DNA from: GCA-002282575 sp964416645
GTDB lineage: Bacteria > Pseudomonadota > Gammaproteobacteria > Thiomicrospirales > Thiomicrospiraceae
Assembly (NCBI GenBank): GCA_964416645.1
Contig: CAYQEZ010000012.1
Coordinates: 1 to 42,056, forward strand
DNA length: 42,056 bases
Direction: 5' to 3'
The notes under the pieces were generated by a model, which did not search any database, was not told the DNA's origin, and saw nothing but the letters and a program-made list of their open reading frames with translations. Each line of letters starts with the position of its first letter. Position 1 is the first letter of the stretch. Shown here piece by piece: positions 14,942 to 22,730 of this stretch. A program made the position numbers and the translations under genes.

Positions 14942-16233
14942 GGCTGCTTGCGATTGACTAATCGGCCATCCTGAATTTGCATCCAGATAAGTTGACGATG
15001 TAATTGATTGTTTTGGTTTGTCAGCTTGCCAGTTTGCGTGTTGGCTGAATGGGCTAAAGGATTGGCCAGTAATTGATAGCTATCCCAGCCGAGCGCTTCA
15101 AATAGGCTGGTTGGTGCTGGGGTATTAATCAGATAAGGTGGCGTCATTACTGAGACGCCATTGAGTTCAGGCTCATTGAATGGGTCAGTGTTTTTACTGG
15201 GTAGTAGTCGACTGGTGGCATAGACAGGCCAGTTAATACGGTAGTAACTTAAACTGGGCATGATCGAACGGAGTTGTTTGGCGTTGCCTAAAAAAATGAG
15301 TGCTTGTACATCTTGACGCGCTTGGGGTGGGCTGTCAGAGAAGTCGCCCTTGACTAAGTTGGTCAAGCGTTTAATTCGATCTTGACTGGATTGAATGCCA
15401 CCTTCGCGGATAAGCCAATCTCGTAGGTCGGGATTCTGTTTTTCTACGGTTACACTGGTTAGATTAAAGGACAGCGCTTTGGCTTTTTGGTTGAGATGGT
15501 TGAGCAAGCGCTGATCCCTAGCATCATTGCTGGCAACCACCAGAAGTTGACCTTGTTGTGGTTGGAATTGCGTGAGCAGTTGATCGATTTCATCTTCAAG
15601 GGGAAGCCCAATTTGTAATGAGGAGGTTGGGGCGTCGAGTCGATTGAGAAAAATATGGCGCTCATTCGTTAAAGATTGAATACTTTGAATATCGCTTTTG
15701 GTTAAGGGGCCAATGATCCAGTCTGGTGTGTAGGCATTGGCTTTTTGTATCAGCGCTTCACCGCTCAGCGTGTCGTGAAGCAATACGAGTTGTAAATGCG
15801 GATTGTGCGGCTGCTGTTGATGCGCAGCACGAATACCTTTTTCAATATCTCGATTGACTTCAGCTAGGCTGGGGCGATCAGGAAGAAGAACAACCACTTT
15901 TCTTAAGTTTTTTTGCGCTTGTTTGATGCTTTCTTCATTCACAGCTGGGTTAGCTGATACCAGTGGTGTTGTGGTTTCATATGTTGCTATGGGTGTCTTG
16001 GTGTTGTCGGGGACAAGGATGTCAACCACTTTATTGTTTGGTACCAATTGATTATCTGTTGCGATGGTGGGCTTGGTAGGTGCTGGTACAAGAATTTTAA
16101 TCGGTTCATTCTGTGTAGGTTGAACGACAGGGGCTGGTGCTTTGGTTTGGTTGCTGCTACCACAACCTGTTAATGCCAGTGAGAGCGGAAACAAAATAGC
16201 CAAAAGGTGTGTGTAAGAGAAGTGGTTATTCAT
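14938..16233 (-). CDS. lpoA: LpoA-like lipoprotein, PBP1A activator, short form
   Basis: An outer-membrane lipoprotein that activates the peptidoglycan synthase PBP1A. The lipobox LALTGC gives a lipidated cysteine at residue 24. A P/T/V-rich linker of about 80 residues follows and contains an imperfect internal duplication (ILVPAPTKPTIAT and ILVPDNTKTPIAT). From about residue 110 the protein matches the LpoA C-terminal periplasmic-binding-protein-like domain (KVVVLLPDRPSLAEVNRDIEKG; DWIIGPLTKSDI; FLNRL). At 431 aa it is much shorter than the E. coli form, because the N-terminal TPR domain is missing. The neighbours rsmI (divergent) and yraN support the call. Confidence 0.82.
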   Translation of the reverse strand: MNNHFSYTHLLAILFPLSLALTGCGSSNQTKAPAPVVQPTQNEPIKILVPAPTKPTIATDNQLVPNNKVVDILVPDNTKTPIATYETTTPLVSANPAVNEESIKQAQKNLRKVVVLLPDRPSLAEVNRDIEKGIRAAHQQQPHNPHLQLVLLHDTLSGEALIQKANAYTPDWIIGPLTKSDIQSIQSLTNERHIFLNRLDAPTSSLQIGLPLEDEIDQLLTQFQPQQGQLLVVASNDARDQRLLNHLNQKAKALSFNLTSVTVEKQNPDLRDWLIREGGIQSSQDRIKRLTNLVKGDFSDSPPQARQDVQALIFLGNAKQLRSIMPSLSYYRINWPVYATSRLLPSKNTDPFNEPELNGVSVMTPPYLINTPAPTSLFEALGWDSYQLLANPLAHSANTQTGKLTNQNNQLHRQLIWMQIQDGRLVNRKQP

Positions 16234-16269
16234 AATATACTACGTCTAAAAAGTTAAGGTGAATGAAAC

Positions 16270-17154
16270 GTGCAACAAACAACATGGGTTTTGCCCAGAC
16301 AATTATATATGGTGGCAACGCCAATTGGTAATTTAGCCGATATGAGCGCGCGTGCACAGGCGATATTATTGCAGGTTGATGTGATTGCGGCTGAGGATAC
16401 ACGTCACACAGGGCAATTGCTGAGCGCTTTGGGCATACGTAAGCCCATGATGAGTTTGCATGACCATAATGAGCGTGAACGCTCGCAGGAGGTGGTCAAG
16501 CGCTTACAAGCAGGGGAGTCGGTAGCTTATGTCAGTGATGCGGGTACACCAGCTATTTCTGATCCTGGAGCTTTGTTGGTACAAGCGGTGTCCGAAGCAG
16601 GCTTAACTATTGTGTCTGTGCCAGGCGCTAGCGCGGTGTTGACCGCGATTGCGGGTTCGGGACTGGATGCGCGAAATGGGTTTAGTTTTTTGGGATTTTT
16701 ACCCACTAACAATAAAGCGAAACAGCAATGGCAAGATGAGTTGGCACAAACAAAGCGCTTAAGTGTGTTTTTTGAAGCGCCGCATCGCATTATGGATACA
16801 CTCGCTTGGTTAGCAGAGGCATTTCCTCAACGTCAGTTAGTATTGGCAAAGGAGTTAACTAAACTGCATGAGCGTTTTGTACGCGGCACTTCACAGCAAG
16901 TGTTGGCTGCATTACAGGAGAATCCCGATTGGCAACGTGGTGAATTTGTGTTGTTGTTGGATGTTGCAACCCTAGTTGAAAGCGATGAACCCGTCGTGTC
17001 TTTGCGTTTGACTGAGTTGCTCTATCCGTTATTAGCCGAGTTGCCCTTATCGCAAGCGGTGAAGTTAGTCTGTAGCATGACGGGTCTGAAAAAGAAGCAG
17101 GTTTACGATTTGGCTTTGGACTGGCAAGCACAGCAAGCCGAAAATAATCAGTGA
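16270..17154 (+). CDS. rsmI: 16S rRNA (cytidine1402-2'-O)-methyltransferase
   Basis: A SAM-dependent methyltransferase of the tetrapyrrole-methylase fold that modifies C1402 in the ribosomal P site. The 294-aa product shows MVATPIGNLADMSARA, AEDTRHTG, LHDHNERER, YVSDAGTPAISDPG and VPGASAVLTAI, all diagnostic. The start is a GTG at 16270 with an AAGG ribosome-binding site a little upstream. It is divergent from lpoA (37-base gap between starts) and followed immediately by rnpB. Confidence 0.95.
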   Translation: MQQTTWVLPRQLYMVATPIGNLADMSARAQAILLQVDVIAAEDTRHTGQLLSALGIRKPMMSLHDHNERERSQEVVKRLQAGESVAYVSDAGTPAISDPGALLVQAVSEAGLTIVSVPGASAVLTAIAGSGLDARNGFSFLGFLPTNNKAKQQWQDELAQTKRLSVFFEAPHRIMDTLAWLAEAFPQRQLVLAKELTKLHERFVRGTSQQVLAALQENPDWQRGEFVLLLDVATLVESDEPVVSLRLTELLYPLLAELPLSQAVKLVCSMTGLKKKQVYDLALDWQAQQAENNQ

Positions 17155-17185
17155 CTTTGCGGTGTTAGCCTGCTAGACTGCTTGC

Positions 17186-17545
17186 GAGTGGATTAAACAA
17201 TCGCTGGCAGGTAACTGCTGGAGGAAAGTCCGGGCTCCATAGGGCAGGATGCTAGGTAACGCCTAGGCAGCGCGAGCTGACGGAAAGTGCAACAGAGAGC
17301 TGAACCGCCAAAGTAACGCAAGTTACTGGTAAGGGTGAAAAGGTGCGGTAAGAGCGCACCGCAGGACTGGCAACAGGACTGGCAGGGTAAACCCCATCCG
17401 GAGCAAGACCAAATAGGGGAACCATTCATGCTTGCATGAATAGAGATGGCCCATCTCGTTCTCGGGTAGGTTGCTACAGGTGTTGAGTGATCAACATCGC
17501 AGATGAATGATTGTTCACGACAGAACCCGGCTTATCGATCCACTC
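17186..17545 (+). ncRNA. rnpB: RNase P RNA, bacterial type A
   Basis: The catalytic RNA that matures tRNA 5' ends. The P1 helix arms GAGTGGAT (17186-17193) and ATCCACTC (17538-17545) define the ends. Conserved landmarks appear in order: GAGGAAAGTCCGGGCTCC, ACAGAGAG, GGTAAGGGTGAAA, the GGTGCGGTAAGAGCGCACC hairpin, AGACCAAATAGGGGAA, and CGACAGAACCCGGCTTAT. Length is about 360 nt, normal for type A. Its position between rsmI and mraZ is common in gammaproteobacteria. Ends may differ by a few bases from the mature RNA. Confidence 0.97.
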
Positions 17546-17853
17546 AATTTTCTCCATTTTGCGCTGAACCTTTCTCTTTTTTTAAGACTTTTGCTCTAAT
17601 TCTCTTTTTCTTTGTTTCTTTCTTTGTCGGTGTCATATTTGTGATTGCTGTCTTCTTGTATGTCTTTTGTTTAGTTAACTACTATATATTGTGTATTTGA
17701 GTTGTTGTTCTAAGTTATTCATTTTACTTATGAATCACAAAAAAAAATTAAGGGATTTTTTTTTATCTATTTTCAGTTTAGCTAGGTTTCTTAACTTATT
17801 GAAATCTAAATTTAATGATTGTAATAAATTCAAATTTAAACCGTTTGCTTGCG
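17546..17853 (+). other. AT-rich, pyrimidine-biased leader before the dcw cluster
   Basis: About 300 nt without a credible gene. The first part (17565-17660) is strongly T/C-biased on the plus strand, with tracts such as CTTTCTCTTTTTTT and TTTCTTTCTTTG. The middle is A/T-only in places, and the end is A/T-rich with occasional G or C. Two short frames (17503-17700 and 17691-17879) overlap rnpB or lack ribosome-binding sites and look like chance. Near the end AAACCG (17838-17843) can pair with CGGTTT (17862-17867) and is followed by T, a possible terminator overlapping the mraZ -35 region. Confidence 0.6.
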
Positions 17854-17882
17854 TTGAGAAGCGGTTTTTGCGTTGGTAAAAT
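17854..17882 (+). promoter_or_regulatory. Sigma-70 promoter of mraZ/dcw
   Basis: -35 TTGAGA (17854-17859) and -10 TAAAAT (17877-17882) with an ideal 17-bp spacer. This predicts a start near 17889, downstream of the ATG at 17883 and just before the MraZ boxes. Confidence 0.7.
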
Positions 17883-17891
17883 ATGGGTCAA

Positions 17892-17917
17892 TGTGGTGAA
17901 AAGTGGGAATTAGTGGA
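17892..17917 (+). promoter_or_regulatory. MraZ operator (three GTGG boxes, 10-bp period)
   Basis: GTGGT (17893), GTGGG (17903) and GTGGA (17913) recur at exact 10-bp spacing. This is the arrangement known for MraZ autoregulation (TGGGN-N5 repeats in E. coli, AAAGTGG-N3 boxes in mollicutes). The third box overlaps the proposed GTG start. Binding here would block the dcw promoter and give feedback control. Confidence 0.8.
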
Positions 17918-18401
17918 AAAACAACCGTCCGTTACCTTTCGCGGGCTACAAGCGGCAACCTTAGATGATAAGGGGCGTATGGCAGTACCTAAGCGATTCC
18001 GAGAAACCTTGCAACAAGTTTGTCAGGGTGAGGTGGTGTTGACGGTCGATATCCATGATGCCTGCTTGTTATTGTACCCGATGGCGGATTGGCAGGCGAT
18101 TGAAGCTAAGTTAATGGCGATGCCTAATATGGATCCAGCGACACGTCGAGTACAGCGATTGCTCTTAGGTCATGCGGTGGAAATGGAGATGGATAGTGCT
18201 GGTCGCATCCTAGTGCCTGATTTATTGCGTGACTATGCTCAAATGACCAAGGAAGTGATGTTGGTTGGTCAGGGTAATAAAATTGAGTTTTGGTCGGCTG
18301 AAAGCTGGCAAGCACAGCGTGAATCTTGGATTCAGGCAACGCGTGAGGAATTATCGACTGAGTTGTCGCCAACTAATCCGCTGATGGGGTTAAGTTTATA
18401 A
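17913..18401 (+). CDS. mraZ: Transcriptional regulator MraZ
   Basis: An AbrB-like DNA-binding repressor of the dcw promoter. Two MraZ repeats are seen: ATLDDKGRMAVPKRFRE, and EMEMDSAGRILVPDLLRDYA. The conserved RRVQRLLLGHAVE lies between them, and KEVMLVGQGNKIEFW follows. The longest frame starts at ATG 17883. That codon lies upstream of the predicted transcription start and would translate through the MraZ boxes. The GTG at 17913 gives MEKQPSVTFRG, close to the E. coli start MFRG. Ribosome binding is weak, possibly by design. 162 aa with this start. The stop codon directly abuts the rsmH ATG. Confidence 0.92.
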   Translation: MEKQPSVTFRGLQAATLDDKGRMAVPKRFRETLQQVCQGEVVLTVDIHDACLLLYPMADWQAIEAKLMAMPNMDPATRRVQRLLLGHAVEMEMDSAGRILVPDLLRDYAQMTKEVMLVGQGNKIEFWSAESWQAQRESWIQATREELSTELSPTNPLMGLSL

Positions 18402-19307
18402 ATGATTTCCCATGAGCATGCTCCCGTACTGTTTCAAGAATGCTTAGATGCCTTGGCGATTAAGCCGAATGGTATTTATGTTGATGGCACTTTTGGTCGA
18501 GGTGGGCATAGCGCAGGCATTCTTGCTCAATTGGGTGCGCTGGGGCGTTTAGTCGCTTTCGATCAAGATGCGCAAGCGATTGCTTTTGGTCAAGCCAAGT
18601 TTGCTGATGATAAGCGGGTTGCCTTTGTTCATGCGAACTTCGCTGAGTTGGCCAGCTGTTTGCATGAGGTGGTTGATGGCATTTTGTTGGATTTGGGGGT
18701 TTCGTCACCTCAACTCGATAATGCCGATCGGGGCTTTAGTTTCATGCAAAAAGGTCCTCTGGATATGCGCATGAATACCAATGCGGGTCTGACCTTGGCG
18801 GAGCGTTTGGCACAAACCAGTCTCGATGAATTGACTTGGGTGCTGAAAACCTATGGTGAAGAAAGGTTCGCACGCCGCATCGCTACTGCCGTATTGGCGG
18901 CGCAACAGGCGAGTGCTTTGACGGATACGCTGAGCTTGGCAGAAGTGATTGCGCAAGCACAGCCAGTGAAAGATAAATATAAACATCCAGCAACGCGTAG
19001 TTTTCAGGCGTTGCGGATTTGGGTTAACGATGAGTTGGGCGTGTTGCAGCGGGTATTGTCCGATGCGATTGATCAACTCAAACCTGGTGGTCGTTTAGCG
19101 GTGATTAGCTTTCACTCGTTGGAAGATCGCTTGGTGAAACAGTTTTTTCGCGATCAGTCGCGTGGTCGTTATGACGACGCATTGCGACAGGTGGTGACAG
19201 AGCCAAGGGTGAAATCTTTAGGCAAGGTTTTTCCGAGCTTGGCAGAAACAGAGCAAAATCCACGCGCACGTAGTGCCATATTGCGTGTCGTGGAACGGTT
19301 AATTTAA
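18402..19307 (+). CDS. rsmH: 16S rRNA (cytosine1402-N4)-methyltransferase
   Basis: Methylates N4 of C1402 in 16S rRNA, the same nucleotide that RsmI (same window) methylates on the ribose. The 301-aa product shows HAPVLFQECLDAL, the SAM-binding YVDGTFGRGGHS, LLDLGVSSPQLD, FSFMQKGPLDMRMN, and the C-terminal FHSLEDRLVKQFF and NPRARSAILRVVER. It starts at the base after the mraZ stop codon. Unusually, the next gene is ftsZ and not ftsL, 34 bases downstream. Confidence 0.96.
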   Translation: MISHEHAPVLFQECLDALAIKPNGIYVDGTFGRGGHSAGILAQLGALGRLVAFDQDAQAIAFGQAKFADDKRVAFVHANFAELASCLHEVVDGILLDLGVSSPQLDNADRGFSFMQKGPLDMRMNTNAGLTLAERLAQTSLDELTWVLKTYGEERFARRIATAVLAAQQASALTDTLSLAEVIAQAQPVKDKYKHPATRSFQALRIWVNDELGVLQRVLSDAIDQLKPGGRLAVISFHSLEDRLVKQFFRDQSRGRYDDALRQVVTEPRVKSLGKVFPSLAETEQNPRARSAILRVVERLI

Positions 19308-19341
19308 GGTCATTGAACAGACAGTAACAGGGTTGGTTGTG

Positions 19342-20559
19342 ATGAAGTTTGAACTCGAGGAAGCAGCTGTCAATATGAGTGGTATGCCGGTAATTAAGGT
19401 AATTGGTCTGGGTGGCGGTGGTTGTAACGCGCTGGACTATATGGTGCGTAGCCAAATCGTTGGCGTGGATTTTGTCGCGGCTAATACCGATGCTCAGGCG
19501 CTGAATAAATCAAAAGCGAGTACGCGTATTCAATTAGGTAAGTCGGGCTTAGGCGCTGGTTCTAATGTCGAAAAAGGCAAGCAAGCAGCGTCTGAAGATA
19601 TTGATCGTATACGTAGTGCGTTAGATGGTACGCATATGCTGTTTGTTACCGCGGGTATGGGCGGTGGTACAGGTACTGGTTCTGCGCCAGTCGTGGCTAA
19701 GGCAGCGCGTGATATGGGTATTTTAACCGTAGGCGTGGTAACCAGTCCTTACAGCTTCGAAAAACGTGACAAAATTGCTGCTGAAGGGATTGCTGATTTA
19801 GAGCAACACGTTGATTCATTAATTGTGATTCCGAACGAGAAGTTACACAAAGTAGCCGGCAAAAAATTAGGTATGTTAGATGCCTTTAATATGGCCAATA
19901 AAGTGTTGCACAATGCGGTGCGTGGTGTCACCGAAGTGGTAACTCGCGAAGGCTTAATCAACGTTGACTTTGAAGACGTGCGTACGATGATGGGCTTCCG
20001 TGGCTTGGCGATGATGGGTGTGGGTTCAGCAACAGGTGATGAGCGTGCGAAGAATGCGACCATGGCGGCTATTTCTAGTCCTTTGTTAGAAGATATTAGC
20101 ATTAATGGCGCGCGTGGAATTCTGGTCAACGTCGTCGCTTCTGATGACTTGGGTTCGGATGAGTTTGAAGAAGTAGGTCGCTTAATTGAAAGTTTTGCTC
20201 ATCCTGAAGCGATGATCAAAATTGGTTTGGCGTTTGATGAAAACCTAGGTGATGAAGTGCAAGTCACCATCATTGCAACAGGGTTGACTTCGTCAGTTGC
20301 CAAAGCACAACCGGTAGCTGAACCAGCTAAACCTGTCGCTGTTGAACCAGCGCCTGTGGTAGAGGCAGCTCGTCCTTCTCGTTGGGCGACGCCTAACTTA
20401 ACACCTTCAGCAACAGCACCTATGCCGAATATTCCTGGTTTGGTCGGTGGCAATATTGCTGGATTGCGTCAAGGCGTTCCCGGTGTGATTGGTGCGCCTC
20501 ACAATGAAAGTCATGCCTACTTAAACATTCCTTCGTGGATTCGCAAACAAGCCAATTAA
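19342..20559 (+). CDS. ftsZ: Cell division GTPase FtsZ, at a non-canonical dcw position
   Basis: A tubulin homologue that forms the division ring. It is complete at 405 aa from ATG 19342; a TTG at 19333 is in frame but adds nothing. The GTP-binding start is IKVIGLGGGGCNALDYM, the tubulin signature GGGTGTGS is at 107-114, and the synergy loop has N207, D209 and D212 (INVDFEDVRT). The C-terminal domain (GDEVQVTIIATGL) leads to a P/A-rich linker of about 75 residues. The tail YLNIPSWIRKQAN matches the FtsA/ZipA-binding peptide. In related bacteria ftsZ follows ftsA; here it lies between rsmH and ftsL, and no copy follows ftsA. Confidence 0.97.
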   Translation: MKFELEEAAVNMSGMPVIKVIGLGGGGCNALDYMVRSQIVGVDFVAANTDAQALNKSKASTRIQLGKSGLGAGSNVEKGKQAASEDIDRIRSALDGTHMLFVTAGMGGGTGTGSAPVVAKAARDMGILTVGVVTSPYSFEKRDKIAAEGIADLEQHVDSLIVIPNEKLHKVAGKKLGMLDAFNMANKVLHNAVRGVTEVVTREGLINVDFEDVRTMMGFRGLAMMGVGSATGDERAKNATMAAISSPLLEDISINGARGILVNVVASDDLGSDEFEEVGRLIESFAHPEAMIKIGLAFDENLGDEVQVTIIATGLTSSVAKAQPVAEPAKPVAVEPAPVVEAARPSRWATPNLTPSATAPMPNIPGLVGGNIAGLRQGVPGVIGAPHNESHAYLNIPSWIRKQAN

Positions 20560-20588
20560 TGGCTGAGTTTGCTGAATTCACGCTGTAA

Positions 20589-20918
20589 ATGATGAAGAAC
20601 GCCCCATTGCCCGGATTGTCAATTCTGTGGTCATGGGGCGCTTTTGTCTGGATTTTACTGATTACTTCGCTCATCGCGAGTGCGATTGCGGTGGTGTGGG
20701 TAAAGCATCAGGTTCGTCTTACCTCGACACAGCTTCATAAAAGCGTGAAGCAAGATTATGCCCTGCGCGTAGAAGAAGGGCGTTTGCAATTAGAGTATAA
20801 CCACTTGTTGTCTCGTACGCGTATCGAGCAAATTGCACGCAATAAGCTCGGTATGTCGCCCATTACAGCGGCGCAAGAGCGAGTGTTGTTGTTGCCTGAA
20901 GGGTCAGTTCAGCCATGA
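20589..20918 (+). CDS. ftsL: Cell division protein FtsL
   Basis: A small bitopic divisome protein of the FtsQLB complex. The 109-aa product has a short cytoplasmic N-terminus and one transmembrane segment (about 17-40). A periplasmic coiled-coil stretch follows (QLHKSVKQDYALRVEEGRLQ), and the terminal IEQIARNKLGM block is conserved in the FtsL/FtsB family. The sequence is poorly conserved as usual, so position directly before ftsI is important support. The stop overlaps the ftsI ATG by 4 bases. The ribosome-binding site is weak; two adjacent ATG codons open the gene. Confidence 0.92.
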   Translation: MMKNAPLPGLSILWSWGAFVWILLITSLIASAIAVVWVKHQVRLTSTQLHKSVKQDYALRVEEGRLQLEYNHLLSRTRIEQIARNKLGMSPITAAQERVLLLPEGSVQP

Positions 20919-22573
20919 TGCGTGGTAGCCAACGTGATCGGGTGATTTTCGTTTTAATTGTGCTGGCGTTTTCGGCTTTGCTGTTTGGCGCTTGGCGTGT
21001 GATGATTGAGCAGTCGGCTTTTTTGCAGCAAGAAGGGGATAAGCGTCAAATTCGTCACGTCACCTTGCCAGCAGCACGGGGACCGATTTTAGATCGACGT
21101 GGTGATGTGTTGGCGATGAGTACACCGATGATTTCGGTCGCTATCGATCCTAAAACCTTACAGGGAAAGATGGATTATCAAACCTCTTTGGCGTCGGCGT
21201 TGCGCATACCGCTGGAAGTAGTGCAAGAAAAAATCGAAGCCAATGTCAATAAGCGCTTTTATTATTTAAAGCGCGGTTTGGCACCAGAAGAGGCGAAACT
21301 GATTGAGCGTTTACCTTTAGAGGGGGTTCATTTGGTTCCTGAGTTCAAACGTTTTTACCCGTCAGGCGAGGTGATGTCGCACGTTATTGGCTTTACCAAT
21401 ATTGATGACAATGGTATTGAAGGTATTGAGCTCAGTTACAACGACTGGTTAAAGGGTAGTCCTGGTGTGCGTAAAGTCATTCGGGATAACTTGGGGCGTG
21501 TTATTGAAATAGTGGATGAAATTCGTCCAGCGCATGAGGGTAAGGCACTTACTTTATCGATTGATCGCGATTTGCAGTTTTTTGCTTATCGTGCACTGAA
21601 GCGAGCGATGATTGAGCATCAAGCCAAAGCGGCTGAGTTGGTGTTGTTGGATGTGAAAACGGGTGAGATTTTGGCCATGGTCTCTCAACCTGGCTTTAAT
21701 CCCAATGATCGCTCGCAAGTGACAGCGAGTCAAACCCGTAACCGAGTGGTCACTGACGTGTTTGAGCCTGGTTCAACCATTAAACCCGTCATCGTTGCTG
21801 GTGCTTTAGAGTTAGGTACCATTAAACCCGATACGGTGATTGATACGGGTAATGGTAAGTATAAGTCGAACGATAAATTGGTAAAGGATCACCAAGGTTA
21901 TGGTCAGCTTGATTTAGCGGGCATTATGCGTAAGTCGAGTAATGTTGGCATGGTGAAAATTGTGGAAGGCATGTCTCGTGAAGAAGTGTGGCGCTTTTTG
22001 CATTTTTCAGGTATTGGTCAGGAAACTGGTATTGTCTTTCCTGGTGAGCAGACAGGGCGATTGCGTGATCCTTTAGAGTGGTATCCAGTAACGAAAACGA
22101 CGGCGGCTTATGGTTATGGTTACAACGTCACCTTATTGCAGTTGGCGCGTGCTTATGCCGTACTCGCTAATGATGGGGTGTTATTGCCATCTAGTTTAAT
22201 GAAATTGCAAGGACCACCTCCTTTAGGTAAGCGGGTATTTAAGTCAGAAAATGCCCGTTTGGTGGTGCGTATGATGGAAGAAGTGGTTGGTATGCAGGGT
22301 ACGGGTCGTAAAGCGGCTATTCCTGGTTATCGCGTGTCGGGTAAAACAGGGACAACGCGTAAAGCGAATAAGGGTTACGATTCGGATAAGTATCGTGCTT
22401 TGTTTGTTGGCATTGCCCCCGCCACAGCGCCACGTTTTGTGTTGGCGGTGACGGTAGAAGAGCCCAGTCGTGGACAATATTATGGTGGTGATGTGGCGGC
22501 GCCCATTTTTAAAGAAGTAATGGAAGAAACGTTGCGTTTAATGGCCGTACCTCCCGATGATGTGGTGAGATAA
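20915..22573 (+). CDS. ftsI: Septal peptidoglycan transpeptidase FtsI (PBP3)
   Basis: A monofunctional class B penicillin-binding protein that cross-links septal peptidoglycan with FtsW. The 552-aa product has an N-terminal membrane anchor and the pedestal domain with RGPILDRRGDVLA. The transpeptidase motifs are SxxK in GSTIKP (serine about residue 286), SSN in RKSSNVGM (about 340) and KTGT in SGKTGTTRK (about 475). The length and motif order are standard. The stop codon touches repeat copy 2, which separates the gene from murE by about 157 bases; in E. coli these two genes nearly overlap. Confidence 0.97.
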   Translation: MMRGSQRDRVIFVLIVLAFSALLFGAWRVMIEQSAFLQQEGDKRQIRHVTLPAARGPILDRRGDVLAMSTPMISVAIDPKTLQGKMDYQTSLASALRIPLEVVQEKIEANVNKRFYYLKRGLAPEEAKLIERLPLEGVHLVPEFKRFYPSGEVMSHVIGFTNIDDNGIEGIELSYNDWLKGSPGVRKVIRDNLGRVIEIVDEIRPAHEGKALTLSIDRDLQFFAYRALKRAMIEHQAKAAELVLLDVKTGEILAMVSQPGFNPNDRSQVTASQTRNRVVTDVFEPGSTIKPVIVAGALELGTIKPDTVIDTGNGKYKSNDKLVKDHQGYGQLDLAGIMRKSSNVGMVKIVEGMSREEVWRFLHFSGIGQETGIVFPGEQTGRLRDPLEWYPVTKTTAAYGYGYNVTLLQLARAYAVLANDGVLLPSSLMKLQGPPPLGKRVFKSENARLVVRMMEEVVGMQGTGRKAAIPGYRVSGKTGTTRKANKGYDSDKYRALFVGIAPATAPRFVLAVTVEEPSRGQYYGGDVAAPIFKEVMEETLRLMAVPPDDVVR

Positions 22574-22725
22574 GGAAATCTCTAAAAACCTCGCTTCGCT
22601 TGTTTTTAGACTTTCCAATTTTATTTTTTTAGCTGAAAGAAGGGGTTTTATCAATGTGTTACATGCTGTTTTTAGCAACCCCTTCCTTCAGGCTTCCTAC
22701 CCATTGGGTTATTAGAGGTGCTCAT
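22572..22725 (-). repeat. Structured dispersed repeat, copy 2, filling the ftsI-murE gap
   Basis: The reverse complement of the element at 124-298, about 154 nt, with most positions identical outside the loop and insert differences. It keeps the CTAAAAAC/GTTTTTAG hairpin (plus strand 22582-22609), the long GAAGGAAGGGGTT stem and the ACCCAATGGGT palindrome. It lacks the 26-nt hairpin insert of copy 1. It starts inside the ftsI stop codon and ends five bases before the murE ATG, so it supplies the whole spacer and the murE leader. Confidence 0.85.
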
Positions 22726-22730
22726 AAGCG

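Noticed and set aside
17503..17879. Two small hydrophobic open frames between rnpB and mraZ
   Set aside because: One overlaps RNase P RNA and both reflect T-rich composition, with no ribosome-binding sites or similarity.
17883..17912. ATG start for mraZ
   Set aside because: It lies upstream of the predicted transcription start and includes operator boxes; MraZ proteins normally start just before FRG.
19105..19455. 116-aa frame opposite the rsmH-ftsZ junction
   Set aside because: Shadow of two strongly supported genes; no independent coding signal.
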